DNA of 64,000 nucleotides from Streptomyces capillispiralis (GCF_007829875.1 NZ_VIWV01000001.1:310001-374000); one strand, 5' to 3'; counted from the stretch's first letter, positions 46,188 to 56,128 are shown. A program made the numbers and translations. The notes: generated by a model not told the origin, from the letters alone.

Positions 46188-48230
46188 ATGATCTCCACCC
46201 TCCTGTCCCGCGCCGGCGGGGCGGACGGTGACCCCGCCCCCCGTCTCGTCTACGGCGCCGACTACAACCCCGAGCAGTGGCCCCGCACCGTGTGGGAGGA
46301 GGACGTCCGGCTGATGCGCGAGGCCGGCGTGAACCTCGTGTCCGTGGGGATCTTCTCCTGGGCCCGCATCCAGCCGGCCGAGGACACCTGGGACTTCGGC
46401 TGGCTCGACGAGGTCCTGGACCTGCTGCACGAGGGCGGCATCGGGGTCGACCTGGCCACCGCCACCGCCTCCCCGCCGCCCTGGCTCACCACCGCCCACC
46501 CGGAGATCCTCCCCGTCACCGCCACCGGCGGGACGCTGTGGCCCGGGGCGCGCCAGCACTGGCGGCCCACCTCGCCGGTCTTCCGCCGGTACGCGCTGCG
46601 CCTGGTGCGGGAGCTGGCGACCCGCTACGCCGGACACCCGGCGCTGGTCGCCTGGCACGTCAACAACGAGCTGGGCTGCCACAACGTCTACGACTACTCC
46701 GACGACGCCGCCCGCGCCTTCCGGGACTGGCTGCGCGCCCGCTACACCACGCTCGACACGCTCAACAGCGCCTGGGGCACGGCCTTCTGGTCGCAGCGCT
46801 ACACCGACTGGGAGCAGATCCTGCCGCCCCGGCTGGCCGCCTCCCACCCCAACCCCACGCAGCAGCTGGACTTCAAGCGGTTCTCCTCGGACGCGCTGAA
46901 GGACCATCTGCGCGCCGAGCGCGAGGTCCTGCGGGAGATCACCCCGGACATCCCCGTCACCACCAACTTCATGGTGATGGGCGGCACGAAGGGCATGAAC
47001 TACCCCGACTGGGCCGCCGAGATCGACTTCGTCTCCAACGACCACTACGTGCACCCCGGCCCGCACGACCGGGACGAGCTGTCCTTCTCCGCCAACCTCA
47101 CCAGCGGCATCTCCGGCGGGCGGCCCTGGTTCCTGATGGAGCACTCCACCAGCGCCGTGAACTGGCAGCCCGTCAACGTGCCCAAGCGGCCCGGTGACCT
47201 GGCCCGTGACTCACTGCTGCACGTCGCGCACGGGGCGGACGCGGTCTGCTTCTTCCAGTGGCGGCAGTCGGCGGCGGGCGCCGAGAAGTACCACTCCGCG
47301 ATGGTGCCGCACGCCGGCGCGGACAGCGACCTGTTCCGGGCGGTGACCGAGCTGGGGGCCACCCTGAAGGCGCTCGCCCCGGTCGCCGGGACCGAGCGGG
47401 AGCCCGCGCGGATCGGCATCCTCTACGACTGGGAGTCGTGGTGGGCCAGCGAGCAGGACTCGCACCCCACCTCCCTGCTGGACTACCGGCAGGAGGCGCT
47501 CGACTGGTACGCGGCCCTCCTCGCCCTCGGGATCCGCGCCGACCTCGTCACCACCCGTGCCGACCTGCACCGCCACCACATGGTGATCGCTCCGGTGCTG
47601 CACGTGGTCCCCGCCGACCTGGCCAAGACGCTCACCCGGTACGCCGAACAGGGCGGCCACCTCGTCACCACGTACTTCTCCGGTGTCGTCGACGAGCACG
47701 ACCACGTCCTGCTCGGCGGCTACCCGGGCGCCCTGCGGGACCTGCTCGGCATCCGGATCGAGGAGTTCGGCCCGCTGCTCCCCGGTGTCGGCGTGGAGCT
47801 GGACGACGCCACGACCGGCACCCTGTGGACCGACCGGATCACCGTGACCGCCGCGGACACCGAGGTCGTGTCCCGCTACCGCACCGGACTGCAGGCCGGC
47901 CGGCCCGCGGTCACCCGGCGGCCGACGGGCTCCGGCTCGGCCGCGTACGTCTCCACCCGGCTCGGCGTCGACGGGCTCACCTCCCTGCTGCCCCGGCTGC
48001 TGGGCCCGGCCGGGGTGGAGAGCGAACTGCCCGCCGGCCTCCGCGGGCTGGTCGAGCCGGCCGTGCGCCGGGGACCCGGCGGCAGGTTCCTGTTCCTGGT
48101 GAACCGTACGGACGAGACCGTCGTGGTGCGGGACGTCCCCGGCGAGGCACTCGTCGGCACCACCGGCGCCGACGGCGCCCTCACCCTCGGGCCCCGCGCG
48201 GTCGCCGTGCTGCGGCAGCCGGCCGTCTGA
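46188..48230 (+). CDS. GH42 beta-galactosidase
   Basis: The 680-residue cytoplasmic enzyme has the GH42 start YGADYNPEQWPRTVWEEDVRLM, the acid/base Glu in WHVNNELGCHNVYDYS and the nucleophile Glu in FLMEHSTSAVNWQ. After the barrel (to about 400) come the trimerisation (ILYDWESWWASEQDSHPT) and C-terminal beta domains; full length for the family. It would release galactose from imported galacto-oligosaccharides. GGAAGGACCGCC precedes the ATG. It lies in the operon between the binding protein and the secreted GH30 enzyme. Confidence 0.94.
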   Translation: MISTLLSRAGGADGDPAPRLVYGADYNPEQWPRTVWEEDVRLMREAGVNLVSVGIFSWARIQPAEDTWDFGWLDEVLDLLHEGGIGVDLATATASPPPWLTTAHPEILPVTATGGTLWPGARQHWRPTSPVFRRYALRLVRELATRYAGHPALVAWHVNNELGCHNVYDYSDDAARAFRDWLRARYTTLDTLNSAWGTAFWSQRYTDWEQILPPRLAASHPNPTQQLDFKRFSSDALKDHLRAEREVLREITPDIPVTTNFMVMGGTKGMNYPDWAAEIDFVSNDHYVHPGPHDRDELSFSANLTSGISGGRPWFLMEHSTSAVNWQPVNVPKRPGDLARDSLLHVAHGADAVCFFQWRQSAAGAEKYHSAMVPHAGADSDLFRAVTELGATLKALAPVAGTEREPARIGILYDWESWWASEQDSHPTSLLDYRQEALDWYAALLALGIRADLVTTRADLHRHHMVIAPVLHVVPADLAKTLTRYAEQGGHLVTTYFSGVVDEHDHVLLGGYPGALRDLLGIRIEEFGPLLPGVGVELDDATTGTLWTDRITVTAADTEVVSRYRTGLQAGRPAVTRRPTGSGSAAYVSTRLGVDGLTSLLPRLLGPAGVESELPAGLRGLVEPAVRRGPGGRFLFLVNRTDETVVVRDVPGEALVGTTGADGALTLGPRAVAVLRQPAV

Positions 48231-48278
48231 GACCCCCACAGCTCCCCGGGACGGCACGCACCCGCCCCGGGGGCCGTC

Positions 48279-48310
48279 CCCTCCCGCCGACGGCGTACGC
48301 GGCGGGAGGG
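48279..48310 (+). terminator. Hairpin between GH42 and GH30 genes
   Basis: A 10-base stem, CCCTCCCGCC paired with GGCGGGAGGG, closes over 12 bases, 48 bases after the GH42 stop. It may be a terminator with the GH30 gene having its own promoter, or an attenuator. Confidence 0.55.
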
Positions 48311-48354
48311 TCCACTTGAGCGCGACCACACCTCAATGTTGGGAGCACACACCG

Positions 48355-50394
48355 ATGGCACGCCGCACCCGCAGCAGACGGCTCCTCACAGCCGCCGGGC
48401 TCACCGCCCTGGCCACCGGGGCCGCCCTGCTGTCCGCCCCGTCCTCCACCGCACAGGTGGCGGCGGACACCCCCTCCGTCACCGTCCGGCCCGACCCCTC
48501 CTACCAGCAGGAGGAGTTCGAGGGCTGGGGCACCAGCCTCGTCTGGTTCGCCAACGCCACCGGCGACTACCCGCCCGAGATCCGCGAGAGGCTCGCGCGG
48601 CTGCTCTTCGGCGACGACGGGCTGGCCCTGAACATCGCCCGGTACAACATCGGCGGCGGCAACGCCCCCGACGTGAAGGACTACCTGCGCGCCGGCGGCG
48701 CCGTCGAGGGCTGGTGGAAGGCGCCCGCGGGCACCACCCGCGAGGACACCGGCTGGTGGGACGCCGAGGACCCCGCCGACTGGAACGAGCACGCCGACGC
48801 CACCCAGCGCTGGTGGGTGGACCGCATCAAGAAGGACATCACCCACTGGGAGACCTTCAGCAACTCCCCGCCGTGGTTCATGACGGTCAGCGGGTACGTC
48901 TCCGGCGGGTTCGACGCCAACGCCGACCAGCTCAAGCCGGAGTCGGTCGACGACTTCGCCGCCTATGTGGCGGGCGCGACCAAGCGGCTGGAGAAGGCGC
49001 ACGGCATCGAGGTCGACACCGTCGACCCCTTCAACGAGCCGAACACCACCTACTGGAGCACCCGCCTGGGCGCGGACGGCGAACCCGTCGGCGGACGCCA
49101 GGAGGGCGCCCACATGGGGCCCGGACTCCAGGAGAAGGTGCTGCACGCCCTCGCCCCCGCACTGAAGGAGGCGAGGACCGGCGCGGAGATCTCGGCGATG
49201 GACGAGACCAACCCGTCGATCTTCGCGCAGAACTGGAACTCCTACTCCCCCGAGGCCCGCGACCTCGTCGGGCAGATGAACGTCCACACGTACGGCACCG
49301 GTCAGCGCACCACCGTGCGCGACCTCTCCAAGGCCGCGGACAAGCCGCTGTGGATGAGCGAGGTCGAGGGCGACTGGGGTGACGGGCAGAGCTTCACCGA
49401 CATGCGCCCCGGTCTCGGCCTCGCCCAGCGCATCGTCGACGACCTGCGCGAACTGGAACCGCGCGCCTGGGTGTTCTGGCAGCCGGTCGAGGACCACGAC
49501 AACATGAAGCCGGGCGGCGAGTCCGCCAAGGGCGGCAACTGGGGCGAGATCCAGGTCCCCTTCAGCTGCACCTCCGAGGACACCCTCGAGACCTGCCCCG
49601 TTCACACCAACACCAAGTTCGACACCGCCCGCAACTTCACCCACTTCATCAAGCCCGGCGACCGGCTGATCAAGGTGAACGACACCTCCAGCGCGGCGGC
49701 GGTGACGAAGAACGGCAAGGGCGCCTCCCTGGTCCACGTCAACAGCACCACGGCGCCGCGCGAGGTCACCCTCGACCTGTCCCGGTTCCGCCGCGTGAGT
49801 GCCGGCGCGACCGTCACACCGGTCGTGACCAGCGCCGACGGCAAGCTGGCACGGCACGACGCCATCAGGGTCGACGGCCGCGCGGCCACCTTCACGGTGC
49901 CGGCCCAGTCGGTGACGTCGTTCGTCGTCGAGGGCGTCTCGGGTGTCGCGCAGGACGCCCCGCTGCTGCGCAAGGGCCACTCGTACACCCTGACCGGGGT
50001 GCAGAGCGGCAAGGCGGTCGAGGTCGCCGGCGACGGCACGTCCCTCGTCATCGGCTCCGGTGACGGCTCCGCCGCCCAGCGGTGGCGGCTGAGCGCGGTG
50101 CGTCCCGACGACGGGGTGCGCCAGCGCTACGAGTTCACCAGCCCGGTGGACGGCAGGCGGCTGGCCGTGCGGGACGGCGTCCCGGTGGCCGAACCGCACA
50201 CCGGAGAGCGGGACCCCGCCGCCGAGTGGATCATGTCCACGACGGGCGACGGCACCTGGACCCTGGTCAACGCGGACACCGGACGCCTCCTGGAGGTCGG
50301 CGGCCAGGCCACCCACGAGGGCGCCGCGGTCACGACCTGGCCGCCCAACTCCGGCGCCAACCAGCGCTGGACGGTCACGGACGTGACGGACTGA
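48355..50394 (+). CDS. Secreted GH30 endo-beta-1,6-galactanase-like enzyme with ricin-type module
   Basis: The 679-residue protein has a signal peptide (residues 1 to about 37, with [16 protein letters not shown]). A GH30-type barrel plus beta side domain follows at about 40-530: [19 protein letters not shown], the acid/base Glu in DPFNEPN, and the nucleophile Glu in [11 protein letters not shown]. The 'GWGTSLVWF' opening and the NTTYW after the acid/base are as in bacterial and fungal endo-1,6-galactanases. Residues about 540-679 are a beta-trefoil lectin-like module with QRW repeats. It should cut the beta-1,6-galactan side chains of arabinogalactan outside the cell and supply the adjacent importer and GH42. 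The substrate is inferred from family and context. GGGAG lies upstream of the start. Confidence 0.88.
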   Translation: MARRTRSRRLLTAAGLTALATGAALLSAPSSTAQVAADTPSVTVRPDPSYQQEEFEGWGTSLVWFANATGDYPPEIRERLARLLFGDDGLALNIARYNIGGGNAPDVKDYLRAGGAVEGWWKAPAGTTREDTGWWDAEDPADWNEHADATQRWWVDRIKKDITHWETFSNSPPWFMTVSGYVSGGFDANADQLKPESVDDFAAYVAGATKRLEKAHGIEVDTVDPFNEPNTTYWSTRLGADGEPVGGRQEGAHMGPGLQEKVLHALAPALKEARTGAEISAMDETNPSIFAQNWNSYSPEARDLVGQMNVHTYGTGQRTTVRDLSKAADKPLWMSEVEGDWGDGQSFTDMRPGLGLAQRIVDDLRELEPRAWVFWQPVEDHDNMKPGGESAKGGNWGEIQVPFSCTSEDTLETCPVHTNTKFDTARNFTHFIKPGDRLIKVNDTSSAAAVTKNGKGASLVHVNSTTAPREVTLDLSRFRRVSAGATVTPVVTSADGKLARHDAIRVDGRAATFTVPAQSVTSFVVEGVSGVAQDAPLLRKGHSYTLTGVQSGKAVEVAGDGTSLVIGSGDGSAAQRWRLSAVRPDDGVRQRYEFTSPVDGRRLAVRDGVPVAEPHTGERDPAAEWIMSTTGDGTWTLVNADTGRLLEVGGQATHEGAAVTTWPPNSGANQRWTVTDVTD

Positions 50395-50410
50395 CCGGAC
50401 CCCTTTCCAC

Positions 50411-50457
50411 GGCGGCCCGGGCCGCACCGCCCCCGCGGCGGGTGCGGCCGGGCCGCC
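50411..50457 (+). terminator. Strong hairpin after the GH30 gene
   Basis: Arms of 17-18 bases pair nearly perfectly (one bulged base) over an 11-base loop, starting 17 bases after the stop. The next gene begins 24 bases later, so it either escapes by read-through or the hairpin marks the operon end. Confidence 0.7.
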
Positions 50458-50480
50458 GCCACGACACCCTGGGAGCACCC

Positions 50481-51116
50481 GTGGCACACGACGACACCGC
50501 CGAGCGCGAGGTGCGCCGCCGCATGGCGGAGCACGAGCTGTACACCGACTCGGCGCCCGGCCTCGAACGGCTGGAGGAGCAGCGGCTGCGCGGCAAGGAA
50601 CTCGCCGCGCGGTACAACGGCACCGGCCCGCGCGACCGGGGGGCCCGCGACGCGCTCCTCGGCGAACTGCTCGGCTCGGTGGGCCGCGGGGTGTGGATCG
50701 AGCCGCCGCTGCACGTCGCCTACGGCCGTCATGTGCGCCTCGGTGACGACGTGTACGCCAATTTCGGTCTCACGCTGGTCGACGACGTCGAGGTCGTCGT
50801 CGGCGACCGGGTGATGTTCGCGCCGCACGTGACGGTCAGCACCACCGGGCATCCCGTCCATCCGGAACTGCGCCGGGACGGCAGCCAGTTCTCGGCTCCG
50901 GTGCGCGTCGAGGACGACGTGTGGATCGGGGCCGGCGCGGTGATCCTGCCGGGCGTGACCGTCGGGCGGGGCTCGGTCGTCGGCGCGGGCAGTGTGGTGA
51001 CCGCCGACGTGCCGCCGATGACGGTCGTCGCCGGGACCCCGGCGCGCGTGCTGCGGCACATCACCGACGCGGACCGGGAGTGGACGTACCGGCCGCCGGG
51101 CACCGCGCGAGCCTGA
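50481..51116 (+). CDS. Maltose/galactoside O-acetyltransferase family protein (LacA/NodL type)
   Basis: The 211-residue cytoplasmic enzyme has the N-terminal Mac domain ([32 protein letters not shown]) and a left-handed beta-helix of hexapeptide repeats. The catalytic His is in [15 protein letters not shown], and the end has VIGAG-like turns ([27 protein letters not shown]). It would move acetyl from acetyl-CoA to a sugar hydroxyl, perhaps to detoxify non-metabolised galactosides as in lac operons. GGGAGCACCC precedes the GTG start. It is last in line after the galactan genes. Confidence 0.9.
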   Translation: MAHDDTAEREVRRRMAEHELYTDSAPGLERLEEQRLRGKELAARYNGTGPRDRGARDALLGELLGSVGRGVWIEPPLHVAYGRHVRLGDDVYANFGLTLVDDVEVVVGDRVMFAPHVTVSTTGHPVHPELRRDGSQFSAPVRVEDDVWIGAGAVILPGVTVGRGSVVGAGSVVTADVPPMTVVAGTPARVLRHITDADREWTYRPPGTARA

Positions 51117-51157
51117 GCGGGGGCCTGAGCTGGGGCCTGAGCGGGGACCGGCGCGGC

Positions 51158-52447
51158 TCACCGCGCGCCCGGTCCCGGGTCGATGGTCACCACGCGGGCC
51201 CAGTCGGGCGGGGTGTCCGGCACGTAGTCGGGATCGTCCTCGTCCACCGGCGAACCCGCGCGCTGCCGGGGGAACAGCCCCACCACCGTCCGGCACGCCG
51301 GCCGTGCGTCCGGCCAGGGCGTCTGTCCGTCGGTGAGCACGACCACCACGTCCGGGCGGGGCCGCGCGGCCAGTGCCCGGGCGAAGCCGGTCCGCAGGTC
51401 CGTGCCGCCGCCGCCGGTCAGCGGGATGCCCTCGGCGCGGCACAGCCGGTGGACCTCACCGGCGGCCGCGTCGCAGGGCACCACCGTCACCATGTCGCGC
51501 CTGCCGCCCACGGCGCGGGAGATCGCGGCGACCTCCAGCAGCGCGCTGCCCAGCTCGCGGTCGCTGACCGAGCCGGAGGTGTCGATGACGACCGACACGC
51601 GGGGCGGCGTGCGGCGCAGGCTCGGCAGGACGACGCCGGGCACCCCGGCCGACCGCCGTGCGGGACGGCCGTAGGTGTAGTCGTCGCCCGCGCCGGCCCC
51701 GGAGACCGCCGAGCGCAGCGCCGCGCCCAGCAACTCCCGCCAGGGCTGCGGCGGGTGGAACGCCTCCTCCGCCCACCGCCGCCAGCCCTTCGGCGCGTCG
51801 CCCGGCCGGGCGGTGATGCCCCGCGCCACCCGGAAGCGGACCGCGTCGCGTTCCTGCTCGCTGAGGCCGTGCGCACCGTCCGGGCCCAGGTCCCACTCCC
51901 GTTCCCGTCCGTCGGCGCCGCTGCCGCAGTCCAGCCAGGCCATGCCCTGGGTGTACGGGCCGAGGCGGAACTGGCGCAGGTAGTCCTCCATCAGCTGCCC
52001 GGCGGGCAGTTCCAGCAGGTGGGGCAGGACCACGTCGGCGGGGGCCGGCAGCCCGTCGCCGTACACGTCGTCGTTGATCTCGCAGTCGGCCGCGATGTTC
52101 ATCCGCAGCCGTTCGGCCGGGCCGTGCAGTCCGCGGGCGCGGGCGACGCGGTCGCTGCGGCCGTGGTGGTCGCGCAGCAGGTGCGACACCTCGTGCACCC
52201 AGACGCCGGCCAGTTCCTCCACGGGCATGCGGTCCACGAAGGCCGGTGAGACGTAGCACCGCCAGTGCCGGTCGACGGCCATCGTGGGAACGTGCCGGGA
52301 CGCGACGACGTGCAGGGCGAACAGCGCGGTGGCGAGGTAGGGCCGGACGCGGGCGGCGTGCAGCCGGGCGGCGAGGAGCTTGTCGAGGTCGAGTGCGGGG
52401 TCCGGGGGCCGGGGCGGGTGCGCGGTCCGGTGCGGGTGCGCGGTCAT
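51158..52447 (-). CDS. VWA-like protein with putative metallopeptidase domain (DUF2201 type)
   Basis: The 429-residue protein has a zinc-peptidase-like N-terminal domain with HEVSHLLRDH at about residues 86-95 (HExxH) and a second region with NIAADCEINDDVYG. The C-terminal part is a von Willebrand A-like domain with the MIDAS-type DTSGSVSD at about 290 and LTGGGGTDLRTGF at about 345. Such proteins are found next to MoxR-type ATPases. Its ATG overlaps the stop of the ATPase gene as ATGA, so the two are translationally coupled and probably act as a complex. The role is unknown. Confidence 0.9.
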   Translation of the reverse strand: MTAHPHRTAHPPRPPDPALDLDKLLAARLHAARVRPYLATALFALHVVASRHVPTMAVDRHWRCYVSPAFVDRMPVEELAGVWVHEVSHLLRDHHGRSDRVARARGLHGPAERLRMNIAADCEINDDVYGDGLPAPADVVLPHLLELPAGQLMEDYLRQFRLGPYTQGMAWLDCGSGADGREREWDLGPDGAHGLSEQERDAVRFRVARGITARPGDAPKGWRRWAEEAFHPPQPWRELLGAALRSAVSGAGAGDDYTYGRPARRSAGVPGVVLPSLRRTPPRVSVVIDTSGSVSDRELGSALLEVAAISRAVGGRRDMVTVVPCDAAAGEVHRLCRAEGIPLTGGGGTDLRTGFARALAARPRPDVVVVLTDGQTPWPDARPACRTVVGLFPRQRAGSPVDEDDPDYVPDTPPDWARVVTIDPGPGAR

Positions 52448-53664
52448 CGGCCGGTCCCTGCCGCGACGGCGGCCCGGTCGGCCCGCCGGGAGAGCTCCAT
52501 GGCCGGGGCGAGCCGGTCGATCGTCGCCGGTACGTCCCAGTCCGCGCGGCGCAGGGTGGCGAGGGTGGTGGCGGGGACGACCACGACGTCGGGCGTGCCG
52601 GTGTCGACCGCGCGGGCCAGCAGCGCCCAGGCGGCGTCCCAGCGGGACTTCTCGGGGCGTGCGCGCACGGCGGCGACCACCGCGTCGAGCACGGCCTGGC
52701 GCAGATCGCCGCGTTCGGGCAGCTCGGCGCGGGCCGGGTCGGCGAGCAGCGCCTCGGGGTCGGGGAGGTCCATGCGGTCCAGGCTCGCCAGGAGTTCGAG
52801 GCCCGGCCCGTCGCCGACGGTGCCGCGGACCAGCAGGGACAGGACGTCGCGGGAGGAGCCGGCGGCGGTGGCGAACGCGATCAGGTGCAGGGTCATCTCC
52901 CAGCTGCGCGGGGAGGGCCAGGGGCCGCCCCGCCGGGTTTCGCCGCTGGGCAGCCGGTGCACCAGCGGCGGCCGGGCGGTGAGGAAACGGCACACGGCGC
53001 GGCGGGCGAACTCCACGGCGCCATGGAGCCGTGCGGGGTCGAGCCGGGGCAGGATGGCGTGCGGCCAGGTGCCGCCGAGGCCGCGGACGACGACCTCGGG
53101 GTCGTGGGTCCACTGAAGGTGCACGAAGCGGTTGGCCAGCGGCGGGCTGAGTTCCCACCCGTCGGCCGCCGAGGCGCGTGGGTTGGCGGCGGCGACGATC
53201 CGTACGCCGGGCGGCAGCCGCAGGGCGCCGATCCGCCGTTCCAGCACCAGGCGCAGCAGGGCCGCCTGGACGGCGGGCGGCGCGGTGGACAGTTCGTCGA
53301 GGAAGAGCAGGCCCCGGCCGGCCCGTACCAGGCGGACGGCCCAGTCCGGCGGGGCCATCGGGATGCCCTGTCCGGCGGGGTCGTCGCCGACGACGGGCAG
53401 TCCGGAGAAGTCGGACGGTTCGTGGACGCTGGCGATCACGGTGGTCAGGGGCAGGTCGAGGGCGGTGGCGAGCTGGGTGAGGGCGGCCGTCTTGCCGATG
53501 CCGGGCTCGCCCCAGAGCAGGACGGGCAGGTCGGCGGCGACTGCGAGGGTGAGGGCCTCCAGCTGGGTGTCGGGGCGGGGTTCGGTGGTGGTGTCGCGCA
53601 GGAGGGCCAGCAGGTCACCGGCGACGGCGAGCCGTGCGGCGGGGGAAGGGGTGTGCGGGGGCAT
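52444..53664 (-). CDS. MoxR-type AAA ATPase
   Basis: The 406-residue AAA+ protein has Walker A WGEPGIGKTAAL (about residue 51), Walker B LLFLDELSTAP, sensor 1 AAANP and an arginine-containing LANRFVHL segment. MoxR-type ATPases insert metals or remodel VWA partner proteins; the partner here is the next gene, which overlaps by 4 bases. The gene follows a 463-residue unknown by 69 bases on the same strand. The C-terminal 150 residues are helical and not typical of small MoxR proteins. Confidence 0.9.
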   Translation of the reverse strand: MPPHTPSPAARLAVAGDLLALLRDTTTEPRPDTQLEALTLAVAADLPVLLWGEPGIGKTAALTQLATALDLPLTTVIASVHEPSDFSGLPVVGDDPAGQGIPMAPPDWAVRLVRAGRGLLFLDELSTAPPAVQAALLRLVLERRIGALRLPPGVRIVAAANPRASAADGWELSPPLANRFVHLQWTHDPEVVVRGLGGTWPHAILPRLDPARLHGAVEFARRAVCRFLTARPPLVHRLPSGETRRGGPWPSPRSWEMTLHLIAFATAAGSSRDVLSLLVRGTVGDGPGLELLASLDRMDLPDPEALLADPARAELPERGDLRQAVLDAVVAAVRARPEKSRWDAAWALLARAVDTGTPDVVVVPATTLATLRRADWDVPATIDRLAPAMELSRRADRAAVAAGTGR

Positions 53665-53733
53665 GGGTGATCACCTGTGGGTGTGTCGGTGGTACGCGAG
53701 TGGGAGGGGTGCGGGGACGGCGGTCCCCTGGTG

Positions 53734-55125
53734 TCAGGTGAGGGTGGCGTGGCGCGTGCGGTCGCGCAGGCGGCGCGGCCGGGGAACGGCCGGGCGGAGG
53801 CGGTCGGGTGCGGGTCCGCGCAGACCGGTCCGGTACAGGCCGTAGGCGATCCGGCGGTCCGCGGCTGCCTCGAGTGCGTCCCTCAGGGGTCCGCCGCGCA
53901 GGCGCGCGCGGGCTCCCAGCAGGTTCTCGACGACGGCGAGCGCGCCGGCGGTGTCGCCGTGGAGCAGGCGTTCGCGTACACCGGTGAGGCAGTCCGGGCG
54001 GCGGTGTGCCCGGTCGATGGCCTGGAGGCAGGGCAGGGGCGGGCCGGTGAACGCGGCCAGCAGTTCCTCCCGGCGGATCTCCTCCGGGTCGTGGTCCAGG
54101 GGGACCAGGACGCCGTCGACCAGGCCGATGCGGTGCCGTGTGCCGCGGCACTCCACGAGGTGCGGCTGTCCCGCCCGGTCCGGTGGCGGGGGCGGGCCGG
54201 TCGCCGTGCGGCCCGGTGCGAGGGCGGCGGCGACCAGCGGATGCAGCCGACCGGCCTCGATCGCGCCGGTGCGGAGCAGTTCGAGGTCGGGCAGGACGTG
54301 GGTGGCCGCGTCGGGCAGGACGGGCAGCGCCGGGCCGTGGGCGGCGGGGTCCGGCGGGCCGGCCCGTACGCCCGGGGAGCCGGGTCCGCCGGCGTCGTCG
54401 GTGACGGTCAGCACCAGCCGGTGCCCGCCGCCCGCCCGTACGGCGACGGAACCGCCGGTGCGGCCGGCGTCGCGCAGCACGATGCGCGCCTCGTCGGCCC
54501 ACCGGTCGACGGCGCAGTGGTGGCCGGGCGGCAGCAGTTCCGCGTGCTCTGACGGGGCGTCACCGCCGGTGCGGTCGGCGCCGGAGCGGTGGCGCAGTTC
54601 GTCCGTGCGGCGGGCGTCCCACAGGTGGCGGTGGAGGTCGAGGCGGAAGCGCGGTCCGGGGCGCGGGTGCGGGTGGGCGCGGGCCCCGTCGCGGAGCCGG
54701 GAGCCGTCCCACAGGGTGAGCTCGATGCGCCGGCCGCCGTCCGCCCAGGCGGGCGGTGTCCGGACGACCAGGTGCACCGGGTGCGGTCCGCCGGGGTCGG
54801 GGACGTCGTAGCGGGCCAGGGCGATGGTCAGGCCGGGGCGCAGGAGTCCGTCCGGGGCGATCCTCGGCATGTGCCAGCGCAGCAGGTCGGGTGCCAGGTG
54901 CCGCAGGTCGGCGCGGACCCGTGCCGCGAGGTCCCGGCCGTGGGTGCGGGCGAGGGGGCGGAGCCGGAGGTCGGTGTCGATGCCCGCGGCGGCGCATGCG
55001 CCGGCCCAGTCGCCGACGTGGCGGCGGGCGGTCGCGGTCTCGATCATGGAGGGCGGCACGGCGTAGGCACGTACGCGCTGCCAGAGGGAGAGGCGGGTGT
55101 CCCCGTCCGAAGGGTGTGTGCGCAT
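53734..55125 (-). CDS. Unknown protein, first gene of a MoxR-VWA unit
   Basis: The 463-residue protein has no family I recognise. It is rich in Arg, Ala and Pro, with no signal peptide or membrane segment. The N-terminal 100 residues look helical (LWQRVRAYAVPPSMIETATARR). The middle is probably beta-rich with long Pro/Gly loops. The end is strongly basic (RRLRDRTRHATLT). It precedes the ATPase and VWA genes on the same strand. Third components of such MoxR-VWA ternary units are poorly known and vary between lineages; this may be one. The ATG at 55125 has AAGGTGAG eight bases upstream. Confidence 0.8.
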   Translation of the reverse strand: MRTHPSDGDTRLSLWQRVRAYAVPPSMIETATARRHVGDWAGACAAAGIDTDLRLRPLARTHGRDLAARVRADLRHLAPDLLRWHMPRIAPDGLLRPGLTIALARYDVPDPGGPHPVHLVVRTPPAWADGGRRIELTLWDGSRLRDGARAHPHPRPGPRFRLDLHRHLWDARRTDELRHRSGADRTGGDAPSEHAELLPPGHHCAVDRWADEARIVLRDAGRTGGSVAVRAGGGHRLVLTVTDDAGGPGSPGVRAGPPDPAAHGPALPVLPDAATHVLPDLELLRTGAIEAGRLHPLVAAALAPGRTATGPPPPPDRAGQPHLVECRGTRHRIGLVDGVLVPLDHDPEEIRREELLAAFTGPPLPCLQAIDRAHRRPDCLTGVRERLLHGDTAGALAVVENLLGARARLRGGPLRDALEAAADRRIAYGLYRTGLRGPAPDRLRPAVPRPRRLRDRTRHATLT

Positions 55126-55454
55126 CAGCACTCACCTTGCGTGGACGGGTCCCCCAATCTGTGAACGGAGTGAGTGGTCATCGCGGCGAGCATAGCCCGC
55201 CGCCTCACGGCCTGTCAGGTGTCTTTTTTCCGCTCGGGCCGCGGTTGCCGGTGGGGGGACCTCCGGTTCGGCGATCGAGGGGAAGGGCTGGTTGCGGCGG
55301 GCCCTTCTCCGGTTCACCTCCCCCTCGCCGGGCCCTGCCAAGAGTTAACGGATCATTGGGCGGCCCCGGGTGTGAGGGGACACCGGCCACGGGCATTGTC
55401 TTGTCATGAACCTGCGGTCCGATGGTCGGGCCGCAGTTCTCATGGAGGTATGGG
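55126..55454. promoter_or_regulatory. Divergent region between the MoxR-VWA unit and phospholipase gene
   Basis: No gene is visible. It holds the Shine-Dalgarno of the unknown gene near 55133-55140, a short T run (55222-55228) and GGAGG (55444-55448) six bases before the phospholipase ATG. I see no strong palindrome. Promoters for both directions must lie here. Confidence 0.45.
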
Positions 55455-55907
55455 ATGCACCGCAAGCTCGCCACCGCGCTCGCCGCCCCGGCCCTGGCGC
55501 TCGTCAGTGTCCTCGGCACCGCCACGGCCGCCGACGCCGTGCCCGCCGACAAGGCCCAGGTCCTCGCGAGCTGGACGCAGACCAGCGCGTCGAGCTACAG
55601 CCTCTGGGCCGCGGCCCGGGCCAACCAGTCCGCGTGGTCCGCCTACGAGTTCACCTGGGCCACCGACTACTGTTCCACCTCCCCCGACAACCCGTTCGGC
55701 TTCCCCTTCTCGATGTCCTGCGCCCGCCACGACTTCGGATACCGCAACTACAAGGCGATCGGCCGCTTCGACGCCAACAAGGCGCGCCTGGACAGCGCCT
55801 TCTACGAGGACCTCAAGCGTGTCTGCGCCCGCTACAGCGGCGGGACGAAGAGCGCCTGCGACAGCACCGCGTGGACGTACTACCAGGCCGTCAAGGCCTT
55901 CGGCTGA
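55455..55907 (+). CDS. Secreted prokaryotic phospholipase A2
   Basis: The 150-residue protein has a signal peptide (residues 1 to about 28, AATAADAVPA) and a mature part close to the size of the S. violaceoruber enzyme (122 residues). The catalytic helix reads SCARHDFGYRNY, with the His/Asp pair of PLA2 enzymes. Four Cys residues (in DYCS, SCAR, RVCAR and SACDS) would give the two disulfides of the family. It releases fatty acids from the sn-2 position of phospholipids outside the cell, with calcium. The ATG at 55455 has GGAGG six bases upstream and is preferred to one at 55422. Confidence 0.94.
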   Translation: MHRKLATALAAPALALVSVLGTATAADAVPADKAQVLASWTQTSASSYSLWAAARANQSAWSAYEFTWATDYCSTSPDNPFGFPFSMSCARHDFGYRNYKAIGRFDANKARLDSAFYEDLKRVCARYSGGTKSACDSTAWTYYQAVKAFG

Positions 55908-56128
55908 GCCCTCCGCCCGAACGGGCCCGGTGCCGCCGGCCGGTGAACGGACCGGCGGCTCCCGGCACTTGTCACCACTCCCCCGGTTGACCCGCCCGCG
56001 CCCAGGAACGGCGGACGCCGGTCTCACTCGCGGAACGCCTCCGGCGGCGGAGGAGGACACCGCGAACTCCGCGACGAGGTGTTCCCCTCCTCACCCTCGC
56101 GGGGCCCGCGGTACCCGCCCGGCGTTCC
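55908..56128. other. Convergent intergenic region
   Basis: The region lies between the phospholipase stop and the end of the permease gene. Imperfect inverted repeats at about 55932-55960 and 56048-56096 may act as terminators. No gene seen. Confidence 0.4.
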
